From: JAANXG01 sp963731035
GTDB lineage: Bacteria > Pseudomonadota > Gammaproteobacteria > Arenicellales > JAANXG01
Direction: 5' to 3'
Length of the DNA stretch: 64,000 bases
Assembly: GCA_963731035.1 (NCBI GenBank)
Contig: CAVSUY010000009.1
Span: 124,001-188,000 of the forward strand
The number at the start of each line of letters is the position of its first letter. The stretch's first letter is position 1. This document shows positions 17,585-27,647 of this stretch, one piece after another. The notes under the pieces are model-generated. The model ran no database searches. It had not been told where the DNA came from and saw nothing but the letters and a program-made list of their open reading frames with translations. A program made the position numbers and the translations under genes.

Positions 17585-20091
17585 AACGCAGGTTCGAGAT
17601 CAGGAGCTGCCGGTTCATGCGCCACGCCGGATAGACTGCCGCGGCCACGCCCGCCGCCACTCCCAGCACCATGGCAGTCGCCGCCTGCTCCCACGACGGG
17701 GAGAACTGCATGGACCAGCCGAAGGAACGCTTGTTGATGACGAAGATCAGCACCCCCGCCAGAACCAACCCAAGCGGAATCGACAGGATCGCACTCACCG
17801 CCCCCATCAACCCTCCTTCGATCGTCATCACCCGGAACATCTCGCCCTGTGTGAGCCCACAGGCACGCAACACGGCGAATTCCCGAGTCCGGTCGAGCTG
17901 AATGGCGATCAAGGCGCTGAGGATGCCTATGGCTGCCACCACCATGGTCAGAAGTCGCAGTACCTCCGTGACGGTGAAGGTGCGATCGAAGATACGCAGG
18001 GAAGCAGTTTTGATCTTCGCATTGGAGCGTGCCGTCAAGCCGGTGCCCGCGAGCTCCGTCTTCTCGATCCGGTCCAGGAAGGCTTCGCTATCGATACCGG
18101 GTTGCAGATACACCGCCATGGACTCGAACACCGGGTCGTTCCAATAGCGGTCGTAAGTTCGACGATGCATGATTACCCGGCCCCGGTCGGAGGAATAGTC
18201 GTAGAACAGGTCGGCGATGTCGAATGACCGGGGCCCGTTGGCGGTCGGCAGGGTGAGGGAGTCCCCCGCGTGGAGGCGGCGATGGTAGGCATAGGACTCG
18301 GATACGATGACGGCGCCGCCGGAGAATTCCGGCCAGACTTTCCGGTTTGCGCGGTTCAGCAAATGGAAGTTCTGAAAACCCCGCGCGTTTTCGTCCAGCA
18401 CGAACAGGTGCGTGGGTTCCCCCGGGGTAGGCAGAAGTCGCCAGCGCCCCGTACTGACGGCCTCGACGCCGGGCACCTGCCGCAGGCGTTGCAGCAACGC
18501 GGGATCGATACCGGTCTCGGACGTCTGTCCGCCGGGACGCGAAATGTAGATATCGGCCCGCAGGTAGCTGTCCAGCCACTGGGCGACCGTCCCGCGGAAA
18601 CTCTCGATCATCACCGACACGCCGATGGTGGCGGCCAGGGCGACCGTCAAGGCGGTGACGGCGATTTGGGTTCGACTCATGGATGCCAGTACGTTGCGGG
18701 CCGACCACACACCCATCCAACCGAAACTCCTTTCCAGCAGCGGTACGGCTCCGCGGGTCAGAAGGCGCAGGCCGCCGGGCACCATGAGAGCAAAGCCGAA
18801 GACGGTGAAGAACAAGGCTACGAAGCCCGCGGTGACACTGCGTTGGGACAGGGCCAGGATCGCTGCCGCCGATAGCCACATCAGGATCGCCAGCACGGCG
18901 CCGGTCCCGCGCAGGCGTCGTGCTCCGCGTTCCAACTCGGAGCGCGACAAGGCGAGCCGTGGCTGCACCCGGGACGCTTCCAGCGCCGGCAAGGCGGTCG
19001 CGGCCAGGGACGCGACCAGGCCGAGACTGCAGGCCTTGACGATGTCGAGTGGGGACACCGAGACGCCGCCCAGCTCCAGCGAGAAATACAGGTCGTTGAT
19101 GGTCCGCGTCACCAGGCTCAGCAGCACACGGCTCAACTCCAACCCCGGCCAGGCAGCCGAGCAATGCGCCAGCCAGGGCCAGCCACACCGCCTCCAGCAT
19201 CACCTGCCTCATGACCTGGCCCCGGGTGATGCCGAGGGTGCGCCACAAGGCGAACGATTCCCTTCGGTTGAGCACGAACAGAGTCTGGGTGTTGTAGATC
19301 AGGAAAGCGCCAATCAACAGCGCCAGCAGTCCCAGAGCAGTCAGGTTCGTCTGGAACGCCTGTGTCATCTGCGCCATGGCATGGCTGCGCGAACGGCTCG
19401 GCCGCAGCTCCAGGGACGGCGGCAGGATGGAAACGAGGCGTTTTCGATCCTTCGCATCGAGCACGAGATCGATGCGGCTGAGGGTGCCGGACGCCTTCAA
19501 CAATACCTGGGCCGTGGAAATATCCGTGACCAGCACCCCCCGCAGACCTTCCAAACGGGGCCCGTCGCCGCCCAGCAGGCCGACGAGTTTGAGTTGATAG
19601 CTGCGGTTGCCCGTGGTCACTTTCAGGACGCCGCCCTTGGACATACCGAGAGATCGGGCTGTTTCCGGCGTCAGCAGGACAGCATCACCACCGGCGATGA
19701 GCTTGCCGGGTGAGATTCCTTTCGCGGGCGGTCGTTCATTGCCGGACACGGACGGGGCCGCCAGGGGGTCGATGCCCAGCACCCGCAGGGTCCGGCCGTC
19801 GGGAGTATGGACGGTGCCGGTGACCTCGGGTGCGCTGTGCCTGAAGCCGTACTTGATCCGCAGGTCGCGGTAGAACCTCTCGTCGATGCCGGAGGAGGCG
19901 GGGACGATGGTATCGGTGGCATCACCAGACACGGCACGGTCGGCCAGCCCGAAGGCCCGCAGGGCGCTGTGATTGGCAAGGTCCACCGCGAGCACTACCG
20001 CGACCCCCAGGGCGATCCCGGTGACGGACAGCACCACCTGCAGCGGCTGCCGGAGCAGGTGGCGTCGGTTCGCCCGGGCGAAGAAGCTCAT
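17577..20091 (-). pseudogene. FtsX-type ABC transporter permease, split by one frameshift
   Basis: Would encode about 837 residues, the size of YbbP-type permeases with paired FtsX/MacB-periplasmic-domain modules. The N-terminal part (MSFFARANRRHLLRQPLQ to GALLGCLAG) and the C-terminal part (LELSRVLLSLVTRTIND to SNLRYE) lie in different frames. Removing one base from the CCCC run at 19143-19146 (plus strand) joins them exactly as GCLAG-LELSR. No other lesion was seen, so a sequencing indel or very recent mutation is likely. It overlaps the ATPase gene by an ATGA and the lipocalin gene by 8 bases. Confidence 0.8.
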
Positions 20092-20765
20092 GAAGCGGTC
20101 AGCACGCCGCGGTCGATGGACAGCACGCGATCCGCGTGGCCCGCCACCAGCTCGCTGTGGGTCGCGACGATGACCGTGGTGCCCTGTTCTCGTGGCAGTT
20201 GGCGAATCAGTTCGAGCACAACCATCTCGGTAGCGGCGTCGAGGTTGCCGGTGGGCTCGTCCGCCAGCAGCAGGCCGGGTCCATGGGCCAACGCACGAAC
20301 CAGGGCGATGCGCTGCTGCTCGCCGCCGCTGAGCTGATCCGGGAAGCTGTCGGCCCGGTCGGCAAGCTCGACCGCGGCCAGCAGCTCCCGCGTCCGCCGG
20401 TTCTTCGCTTCCTCGTCGAAGCCGTTGAGCTCCAGGCCGATCATGACGTTCTCCCGCACCGTCAAGGTGGGTACCAGGTTGAAGAACTGGAAGACGAAAC
20501 CGCAGTGGCGCCGGCGAAATAGGGTGCGTGCCCGGTCGTCCATGGCGTGGATAGGCTGTCCGTCGACGCGGATGGCACCGCGATCCGGAACGTCCAGGCC
20601 GCCGATCAGGTTCAACAAGGTGGTCTTGCCGGAGCCGCTGCGCCCCTGAATGGCCACCAGCGACCCTCTTTCGATCTGCGCACCGGCACCCGATAGCACC
20701 TTTCGCCGCGCCGTGCCTTCGGTGTAGTACTTGTCGAGGTCCTCCAAAACGACGTAAGACGTCAT
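20088..20765 (-). CDS. ABC transporter ATP-binding protein, LolD/MacB type
   Basis: 225-residue nucleotide-binding subunit. Walker A is GRSGSGKTTL, the Q-loop is in FVFQFFNLVPTLT, the signature is LSGGEQQR, Walker B is LLLADEPTGN, and the H-loop is ATHSE. The Q-loop phrasing and DEPTGNLD are typical of the LolD/FtsE/MacB exporter branch. It overlaps the permease start by ATGA, forming a three-gene exporter unit with the lipocalin, and is divergent from the EEP phosphatase gene 48 bases away. Confidence 0.92.
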   Translation of the reverse strand: MTSYVVLEDLDKYYTEGTARRKVLSGAGAQIERGSLVAIQGRSGSGKTTLLNLIGGLDVPDRGAIRVDGQPIHAMDDRARTLFRRRHCGFVFQFFNLVPTLTVRENVMIGLELNGFDEEAKNRRTRELLAAVELADRADSFPDQLSGGEQQRIALVRALAHGPGLLLADEPTGNLDAATEMVVLELIRQLPREQGTTVIVATHSELVAGHADRVLSIDRGVLTAS

Positions 20766-20813
20766 GCGGGTATTGTAGACTCCGGCGTTTTCAAGAACTC
20801 ATCTGCCTGCTCG

Positions 20814-21602
20814 ATGCTCTGGATCGCACTGCTCATACTGCTGGCGCTGATCGCCTGGGGCGCCTGGCCGCGGCCGGTCAAAGGCGGCCGCGGCCGCGGC
20901 GCCGACCAGTCCGCGCTCGTCAACGCCGGTGGGGAAGCACCCGCGACGATACGCGTGGCGACATTCAATATACACGGCGGCAAGGGACGGGACGGCCGCC
21001 GCGACCTGGCCCGCCAGGCCGATGACCTGGCGGGCATCGACGTTGCCGCCTTGCAGGAGGTACACGATTCGTGGCGGGCGCCCATCCAGCTTTCACGGCT
21101 CGCCGGCCGGCTGGGCCTTGCCAGCCTGAATGCGCCGGTGCGCAGCCGATGGTTTCGCCGGCACCGCAACAACGCCCTGTTGGCGCGCTGGCCGATCGGC
21201 GAATGGATACGATTTCCTTTGACGGAGCACGCGACGCAGCGCTTCCACTTCAGAAACCTGACCATCGCGGAGCTTCGTCTGCGGCAACCGGTGTGGATCC
21301 TGTTCACCCACCTGAATCGGAAGGAGGGGCGCGAGGCGCAGCTGGCGCAGGTTATGGAGGAATTCCTCCAGAAGTCTCCGGCCGTGTTGATGGGTGACTT
21401 CAATATGAATCAGGACCATCCGGCGCTGCGCGAGTATCTGGCGCGCGACGACGTCACCGACGCGCTGGGCGAAACCCTTGAGCAGGACGACCCGTGCCGA
21501 ATCGATTGGATACTATGCCGCGGCCTGCGGGTGACCGACGCCGGCGTCATCGATTCAGGCGCCTCGGACCACCCTCTTTACTGGTGCGATATCGCGCTTT
21601 GA
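20814..21602 (+). CDS. Endonuclease/exonuclease/phosphatase family protein, membrane-anchored
   Basis: 262-residue DNase-I-fold phosphodiesterase. Residues 2-16 (LWIALLILLALIAWG) form a hydrophobic anchor or signal, placing the catalytic domain probably in the periplasm. Active-site blocks of the EEP superfamily are seen: ATFNIHGGKG (Asn), ALQEVHDSW (metal Glu), TRVL-type loop replaced by THLN, LMGDFNMN (Asp/Asn) and the terminal GASDHPLYW (Asp-His). The substrate may be nucleic acid, phospholipid or sugar phosphate. Confidence 0.8.
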   Translation: MLWIALLILLALIAWGAWPRPVKGGRGRGADQSALVNAGGEAPATIRVATFNIHGGKGRDGRRDLARQADDLAGIDVAALQEVHDSWRAPIQLSRLAGRLGLASLNAPVRSRWFRRHRNNALLARWPIGEWIRFPLTEHATQRFHFRNLTIAELRLRQPVWILFTHLNRKEGREAQLAQVMEEFLQKSPAVLMGDFNMNQDHPALREYLARDDVTDALGETLEQDDPCRIDWILCRGLRVTDAGVIDSGASDHPLYWCDIAL

Positions 21603-21612
21603 CGCCGAAGCA

Positions 21613-21652
21613 ACTCCCCTCTCCTCCTTGGGGAAAGGGTCAGGGTGAGGGG
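21613..21652. repeat. CCCTCTCCC/GGTGAGGG palindromic intergenic repeat
   Basis: The sequence runs CCCCTCTCCTCCTTGGGG, then AAAGGGTCAGGGTGAGGG. It is the same palindrome family as at 1716-1753 and 24999-25195. It occupies the gap between two convergent genes and could act as a bidirectional transcription end, although no T-run follows. Confidence 0.65.
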
Positions 21653-21663
21653 GCACCGTAATC

Positions 21664-22950
21664 TCAGATCCTGTCCCGCAGCGCGTACCAGTTGAGCGCC
21701 AGAAACAGCAACGCGGACCGGAACCGTGCGCCGCCAGGGAAAGTCGGGACTTTCAGTTCCTCCAGAAGCTTGAAACGCTCGCGGTTCCCGGCCACGAGCT
21801 CTGCATAGAGTCTGCCCGTGAAGTTGGCCATCATCACGCCGTGCCCGGAGTAACCGCCGGCGGAGACGACCCCCGGCATGACTTCGCGCACGAACGGCCG
21901 GCGCGGCATGGTAATGCCTACGTAACCGCCCCACGCGTGGGTAATCTCGACGTCCATCAGCGACGGGTAAAGCTGGACGATCTGTCGCCGGATGCCGGCG
22001 TGGATGTCTTTCGGATCGCCGGTGCTGTAGATCTCGCGGCCGCCGAACAGCAGCCGCCCATCCCCGGACTTGCGGAAATAGCGCACCACGAAACGTGAGT
22101 CGTCCACGCTCTCGCCGCCGGGTATCACCGGACTGCCGGGACCGAGGGGCACCGTGGCGCCGATGAAAGAACCTATCGGCATGATGTGGGCGGCGCTGAC
22201 AGGCTCCAGGTCCTCGCCGTAGGCGTTCACCGCGATCAGGCACTTGTCGGCGGTAACGACGCCGCGATCGGTGTCAACCTGGACCTTGCTGTCATTAGAA
22301 GCGACCTTGACGGCCTTCGTTTTCTCGAACAGCTTTGCCCCCGCTGCGGCGGCGACGCGGGCCGTGCCGATGACGAGCTTCAGTGGATGGATGTGGCCCG
22401 TTCCGGTGTCGCGAATACCGCCGTAGTAGCTCTCCGTGCCGAGGCGCTCCGCGGTTTCGGCTGCGTCCATATACGAGATGTGCCGATAGCCGTAGCGCTC
22501 GCCCATGATGTCGGCATGCGCCTTGAAGTCGTCGACATAACGCCGTTTATGCGCCGCCGATATCTGCCCTTGCGTGTAGTCGATCTCGATTCCGTGTTGC
22601 CGGGTGAAATCGAGAAGATGTGCCTTGGCCTCTTCGGCAAGATCGAACAGCGCCTTGGAACGCTCGAATCCGATTTCGGCCTCCAAGTCTTCCGCCCAGT
22701 AGCGTTGTCCGGTGCCCATCTGGCCGCCGTTGCGTCCCGAAGCGCCGTCACCGAAGCGATGCGCCTCCACCAGCGCGACGTTGATGCCCGCCTGCGCCAG
22801 GTGCGCCGCCGCCGACAGGCCGGTAAAACCGCCGCCGACGACGACCACGTCCGCCGTCAGGTCACCGTCGAGCGCCGGATATTCGGGTCGTTCTCCGGCC
22901 GTCGCCTCGTACCACGAATATCCGGGCGACACCGGGCTCTGGTAGGTCAT
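21664..22950 (-). CDS. FAD-dependent oxidoreductase, PuuB-like
   Basis: 428-residue DAO-family flavoenzyme resembling gamma-glutamylputrescine oxidoreductase. The Rossmann motif VVVVGGGFTGLSAAAHLA (about 35-52) is followed by EAHRFGDGASGRNGGQ, the segment typical of PuuB-like proteins. The C-terminal FAD block SAGGYSGHGVMMANFTGRLYAEL is present. The frame is intact, unlike most neighbours. It lies 12 bases after the outer-membrane-protein gene on the same strand, yet its enzymatic role fits that exporter poorly. The amine substrate is unknown. Confidence 0.8.
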   Translation of the reverse strand: MTYQSPVSPGYSWYEATAGERPEYPALDGDLTADVVVVGGGFTGLSAAAHLAQAGINVALVEAHRFGDGASGRNGGQMGTGQRYWAEDLEAEIGFERSKALFDLAEEAKAHLLDFTRQHGIEIDYTQGQISAAHKRRYVDDFKAHADIMGERYGYRHISYMDAAETAERLGTESYYGGIRDTGTGHIHPLKLVIGTARVAAAAGAKLFEKTKAVKVASNDSKVQVDTDRGVVTADKCLIAVNAYGEDLEPVSAAHIMPIGSFIGATVPLGPGSPVIPGGESVDDSRFVVRYFRKSGDGRLLFGGREIYSTGDPKDIHAGIRRQIVQLYPSLMDVEITHAWGGYVGITMPRRPFVREVMPGVVSAGGYSGHGVMMANFTGRLYAELVAGNRERFKLLEELKVPTFPGGARFRSALLFLALNWYALRDRI

Positions 22951-22962
22951 CTGCTCCCCCTT

Positions 22963-24202
22963 TCAAAAGTAGTATTCCAGGCGAATGAAAACCTGGGCAG
23001 GCTCGGCAAGATAGAGACCGGACATCGGCGCGGTCTGCAAGCCGCTGAACTCCGATCCCCTCGCACCTACGGGAAGACGCACACCGGCCTTGAGGGCGGC
23101 GTCGTTGGCGAGCGACCTGGTGAGCTGCAGATCGAGCAGGGCGCTGTGATCGTGCACATTGTAAATCAGCGTGGGCATCAACTGCAGCAGCGGGTTCCAT
23201 TCCCAGGTCGCACCCAGCGACAAGTAGTCGCGCCCGGTGACGAAGACCTGGCCGCGGACGAGCCGCTCGAGCCAGGTCCGGACCCAGGTCTGTGGCCGTG
23301 TAATCGCTGCCGGACTCGCCGAAGCCGTTGTGGTACAGCTCGACGAACAGAGTCGTATTGCGCTCGAGGAGTGTGGTGGCATAGGAGAGGTTGGCCAGCG
23401 CCGAAGTCCTGGTTCCGGCGCTGACGGTCCATGTCGGGATCACCTCCGCGTTCCATACGGCACCGCCGAGGGCCCCGCTGGCACCCACGCCGAGCACGGA
23501 ATCCGAACGGTCGCTGGCCAACAGGAGGCTCCATTGCACAAGCTGGCCTGTGATGTTGGCGAATGCCGCGAAGGTCGCTTTCCCGGAGTCCGGACCGGCG
23601 GCGTTGTCACGCCGGTGGGGCACGACCGCGAGCTGCACGTCGGACCCGTCCTCCATCAGCCACTGGCCGTACGCCATGTCGGTGCCGCGCTTGTAGGCGG
23701 TGTCGGTGGCCACCGGCTGGAAAGGGTTGACCAGGTCCATGGGATGGAAGACCGCGCCGCTGCCCCAGGTCAGAGCCTGCCGACCGATACGGGTCACGAA
23801 TGCGCCGCGGGCGTAGGCCAGGCTCAGCCGGTCGAGCCGCTGCGAGGCACGGGTCGCGCTGCGGTCGACCAGGGTGTCGTCCAGATCGAGGTAGCTGTCG
23901 TCGGCACCGTTGAAGACGGCGGAGGGATAGCTGGCGGCGATGTCCGAATCGCGCGCCACCGCGCTGCCGTGGCGGGCATCGATCTGCCAGGCTGCGTCCA
24001 GTGTCCAAGGTCCCCGGTCGCGCGTGAAATTCAAGCGCAGCTGCGTGGCGAGCTCTCCCGACGTCTGGTGTCCCAGCGCCGCGTCGAGGCTGTTGCCGGC
24101 GGCCCGATACCCGATGGCGTCCAGCTTGATTCGACCGCCCAGTCCGGTCCCGTGGGCCGGCGCCGCGAGCAGCAGGACGAACGCCGCGGCAGCGAGCCGC
24201 AT
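22963..24202 (-). pseudogene. Outer-membrane beta-barrel protein, one frameshift
   Basis: Would encode about 412 residues: a signal peptide (MRLAAAAFVLLLAAPAHG), then a barrel-like alternating sequence ending in the outer-membrane signature VFIRLEYYF with terminal Phe. The reading frame changes between about 23255 and 23300: upstream DYTATDLGPD and downstream LERLVRGQVFVTGRDYLSLG lie in different frames. The rest is continuous. ATG overlaps the ATPase stop as TGATG. It is the probable outer-membrane component of the TetR-LolA-like-FtsX-FtsX-ATPase operon. Confidence 0.7.
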
Positions 24203-24900
24203 CAAGCGGCCCTGGCCTCGTCGGTGTCGATCCGGCCGTCGGTGAGCACGATGTGGCGGCGGGTATGCGCAATCACCCGGGGATCGTGGGTAGCCACGAT
24301 GAAAGTGACACCGGACTCCTCGTTGAGCCGCGACATCATGGCTAGCAGCTCGTCGGAGTTGCTGGAATCCAGATTGGCGGTGGGCTCGTCGGCGAGAACG
24401 ATGGCCGGGTGACTGGCCAGGGCCCGTGCCACGGCCACGCGCTGCTGCTGCCCCCCCGACAACTGCCCCGGCCTGCGGTTTTCCAGGCCCCCCAGCCCCA
24501 CTTCGTTCAACAGCTCGGTGGATCGCGCGCGCCGGGCCTTCGCATCCACGCCCTGGAGCTGCAGGATGAACTCCACGTTCTCGGCGGCGGACAGCACCGG
24601 GATGAGGTTGTAGGCCTGGAACACGAAGCCGATGCGGTTCAGGCGCAGGTCGGCGAGCTCGCGCTTCGATTCCCGCGACAAGGAGGCACCGTCGAGAACC
24701 ACCTCGCCCGAGGTGGGCCGCTCCAGGCTGCCGATGATGTGCAGCAGGGTGCTCTTGCCGGAGCCGGACGGCCCCGAGATGGAGACGAACTCGCCTTTGT
24801 TGAAAGTCACGTCGACGCCGCGCAGCGCGTCCACGGTGGTTTCGCCCTGACGGTACTGCTTGGTGACTTTCCGGCATTCGACGATGGGTGTCATGTTCAT
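24202..24900 (-). CDS. ABC transporter ATP-binding protein, LolD type
   Basis: 232-residue ATPase with Walker A GPSGSGKSTL, Q-loop VFQAYNLIPVLS, signature LSGGQQQR, Walker B IVLADEPTANLD and H-loop ATHD. This is the LolD/MacB exporter class. The start is ATG 24900 (MNMTPIVE), with a second ATG two codons on; the upstream ribosome-binding site is weak. It is separated from the upstream permease by about 300 bases that hold three palindromic repeats, but continues without gap into the outer-membrane protein gene. Confidence 0.9.
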   Translation of the reverse strand: MNMTPIVECRKVTKQYRQGETTVDALRGVDVTFNKGEFVSISGPSGSGKSTLLHIIGSLERPTSGEVVLDGASLSRESKRELADLRLNRIGFVFQAYNLIPVLSAAENVEFILQLQGVDAKARRARSTELLNEVGLGGLENRRPGQLSGGQQQRVAVARALASHPAIVLADEPTANLDSSNSDELLAMMSRLNEESGVTFIVATHDPRVIAHTRRHIVLTDGRIDTDEARAA

Positions 24901-24998
24901 GTCTCGCACAGATTGCTCATTCCGCTCTCTTTCTGCTCCAGGGAGTGAGTGCGACCCACTCGAACCCCTTCTGCGAACGAGTGGGTTGTCCCCTCGAT

Positions 24999-25195
24999 CT
25001 CCCTCTCTCCTTTGGGGAGAAGATTGGGTGAGGAGCACCTTTCATGTAAGCCCTCACCCTGCCCCTCTCCCGCACGCGGGAGAGGGGACCCTTCGATCCT
25101 CCGCCTGCGATAAGCCCGCGGTTTCCTCTTCTCATCCGCGCGCTCGCTGCCGATGTCCCCCTCTCCCCTTTGGGGAGAGGGTTGGGGTGAGGGGC
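24999..25195. repeat. Three CCCTCTCCC/GGTGAGGG palindromes between operon genes
   Basis: Copies at about 24999-25034, 25051-25092 and 25157-25195. The first and third read CTCTCC...TTTGGGGAGA then GGTGAGG; the middle one is inverted (CCCTCACCCTGCCCCTCTCC). Together they can fold into strong hairpins in the roughly 300-base gap (24901-25197) between the second permease and the ATPase gene. They may attenuate or process the operon mRNA; this is inference. No gene is seen in the gap. Confidence 0.65.
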
Positions 25196-25197
25196 TC

Positions 25198-26422
25198 TCA
25201 AGTCGACCTCATTGCCTCGACGACATCGAAGCCCGCCGCCCGGCGTGCCGGCCACAGGGTGATCAGCACGCCCAGTACCCAGATGACGGCGATGGTGGTG
25301 ACGAATTCACCGGCGTCGAGGCGCGGGTACAGGACCCGCTCGATGCCGAGGAAGTCGGCGCCCGCGGACAGGCCACCGAGGGAGATGCCGCCGTGCAGCG
25401 AGCTCACGGTGAGCACGGCCGCGACCGCGCCGATGGCGACGCCGATGCCGATGATCTGCACTGCTTCCAGCAGCACCTCCAGAACGATCCACCCCGGCCG
25501 GAATCCCAGGGCCTGGAGCAGTCCGAACTCGCGGGTACGCTCGAACACCGCCATCAACTGGGTGTTCACCACCCCGATGGCCACCAGCACGAACATCACC
25601 CACAACCAGACGTAGATGAAGCCGTCGGTCAGGTCGCTGATGGCCTTGGTCATGGGCTGGAGCTGCGGCCATCCGGCGGCGTCGAGGTCCGGCGCCAGCT
25701 GGCGCAGCGTCGACAGACCTGCTGCAGCGACTGGGCGGCGGCGGTCACGAGGGAGATCTCCGACAGCCGATCCGGCACATGAAGGAGCTTCTGCGCCGGC
25801 GCCAGGCCGGTGAACAGGAACTCGTCCTCCGTGCCCGGCGCGGCGCCGTAGATGCCGACCACCCGGGCGCCCCGCTGCACCAGCTCCCCTTTGGCGTCGT
25901 TGGCCATGATCACCACCCGTTTGCCCACCTCGGTCTTCAGCCGCTCGGCGAGGTGCCGGCCGAGCAGCAGCGCCGTCGTCGTTTCTATCCCGGAGCTGCC
26001 TGCCGCGCCTCAATGCGTCGGCGATGAACGAGACGCCGGCCTCGCGCCCGGGATCGATGCCCACCAGGGTCACCGGCAGGGTCTGGTACTCGCTCTGGAC
26101 GATCGCCGGCGTGCGCACGCGCGGCGCCCAGGCCTGGATGGCGGGCGAGTCGAGGTATTCTGCCAGCTTGCCGGACGGCGCCGGAAAGCTGCGCTTCATG
26201 TCGGGATCGTCCAGGTAGCCGGGAGCGTGGAGCTGGGCCTCGCCCGTCATATTCCGGAGACTGCCGGCCAGCGAGGCGTCCGCCCAGGCATCGGATGAGA
26301 GAGTTGAACGCGATCACCGACCACACCCCCACGGCCACCACGGCAAGCGTGATGAGGGTGCGGCGCCGGTTGCGCCACAGGTTGCGCCAGGCGAACGGGA
26401 ACAGGATGCCGAGCACGCGCAT
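25198..26422 (-). pseudogene. FtsX-family ABC permease (second of two), several frameshifts
   Basis: About 408 codons when frames are joined. The N-terminus MRVLGILFPFAWRNLWRNRRRTLI starts at ATG 26422, overlapping the previous stop as TGATG. The C-terminus contains the classic FtsX core VWLWVMFVLVAIGVVNTQLM, then FERTREFGLLQALG, and ends FDVVEAMRST. Reading frame shifts are needed near 26293, 26007 and 25724. The conserved protein sequence continues directly across each one, and no in-frame nonsense codons were noticed. The gene would be a four-helix LolCE/MacB-like permease. Sequence error is as likely as true decay. Confidence 0.75.
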
Positions 26423-27647
26423 CAAGCCGCCCTCATCGCGCTGATCGGCTCCAGAGCTGCTGGCACGCCGGTAGGGGAAAATGCCAGCCAGCAGGATGCA
26501 CGTCGCCATCACCGCCGGCCCCGCCGAAGCGCTGAGCAGGCTGAGTCGTGGAAACAACCTGCCCGGCAGCCCCCACTGGGCAAAAATCGCCTCGGAGCCG
26601 GGCAGTTCCAGACCATAGTGAGAGACAACCAGCGTTACCGCGCCGCCAATGAGCGATGCCGGCCGCGAGCCCGACCAGACGCCAGCAGTCCGCAGTTCCA
26701 ACCAGATCATGACGCCCAGGGCACCCGGGACGCATTCCGACCGCCAGCAGCACGCCGAACTCGCGGGTTCGCTCGAGCACCGACATCAACAGGGTATTCA
26801 GGATGATGAACACTACGACGATCACCAGGCTCGCGTACCAGAACATCGAGGTACCGAGATCCAGGCTGATGGCCGCGTTCAGGCCCGGCTCCAGGTCCTG
26901 CCAGGATCGGACTTCGAGCCGGCGATCCGCAATCCGCCGCCGCAACGGCCGGGAGGGCATCCGTGACCTCTGTCAAGGATCGGTCCGGCGAGGGCGATGG
27001 TGTTCACGTCGGAGCCCATGCCGAACGTGGCCTGGAAACGCGCGAGCGGGAATCTCCGCAAATTGTCGGTCGAGGCCCGGCGTGCCGGTGTCGAAGATGC
27101 CCGCGACGGTAAGCACGTCCGCGGCGATGCCGCCGTCCCTGGCCTGGCCGAGCATGCTCACGGAGTCGCCGACGTCCACCCCGAGATTGCGCGCCAGGGC
27201 CGAGCCCAGCACCACTTGGTTATCGTCGCCGGCTTTCAGGTAACGACCCTGACGGACGGTGTTCGCGAGTGTGGAGACGCGCAGCTCGCGGCCGGGGTCG
27301 ACGCCGACGATCGCGGCGCCGAAGCTCTTCTCACCGTCTGACAGAATCGCGAAGCTCCGGACGCGCGGTGCGGCGACGATGTCATCCATCGACTCGATTA
27401 GCGCCATCACCGCGTCCGGGTTCGAGATTGTTCTCTTGAGCTGCGGGTCGTCCCGGTAGTCCGGCGTCTGCAGCTGCGCGAAGCCGTCCATGACTCGCAG
27501 CACGTTCTCCTTCATGGTTGCATAGGTGCCGAGCTGGAAGGAAAGCAGGAAAACCATGACCAGGGCGGCGAACGCAATGCTGGAGACGTTCAGCAGCGTG
27601 CGCCGCGGTTGCCGCCAGATGTTGCGCCAGGCCAGAGACAACAGCAT
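26422..27647 (-). pseudogene. FtsX-family ABC permease (first of two), many frameshifts
   Basis: Begins MLLSLAWRNIWRQPRRTLLN at ATG 27647, overlapping the LolA-like gene stop as TGATG, and ends LEPISAMRAA before the TGATG of the next permease. Between these points the frame shifts near 27047, 26970, 26940, 26725, 26650 and 26455. Conserved pieces include VGVDPGRELRVSTLA, LARFQATFGMGSDVNTI and VFIILNTLLMSVLERTREFG, read in different frames. Length and both ends are preserved, which argues for scattered single-base errors. It probably pairs with the second permease as a heterodimer. Confidence 0.7.
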
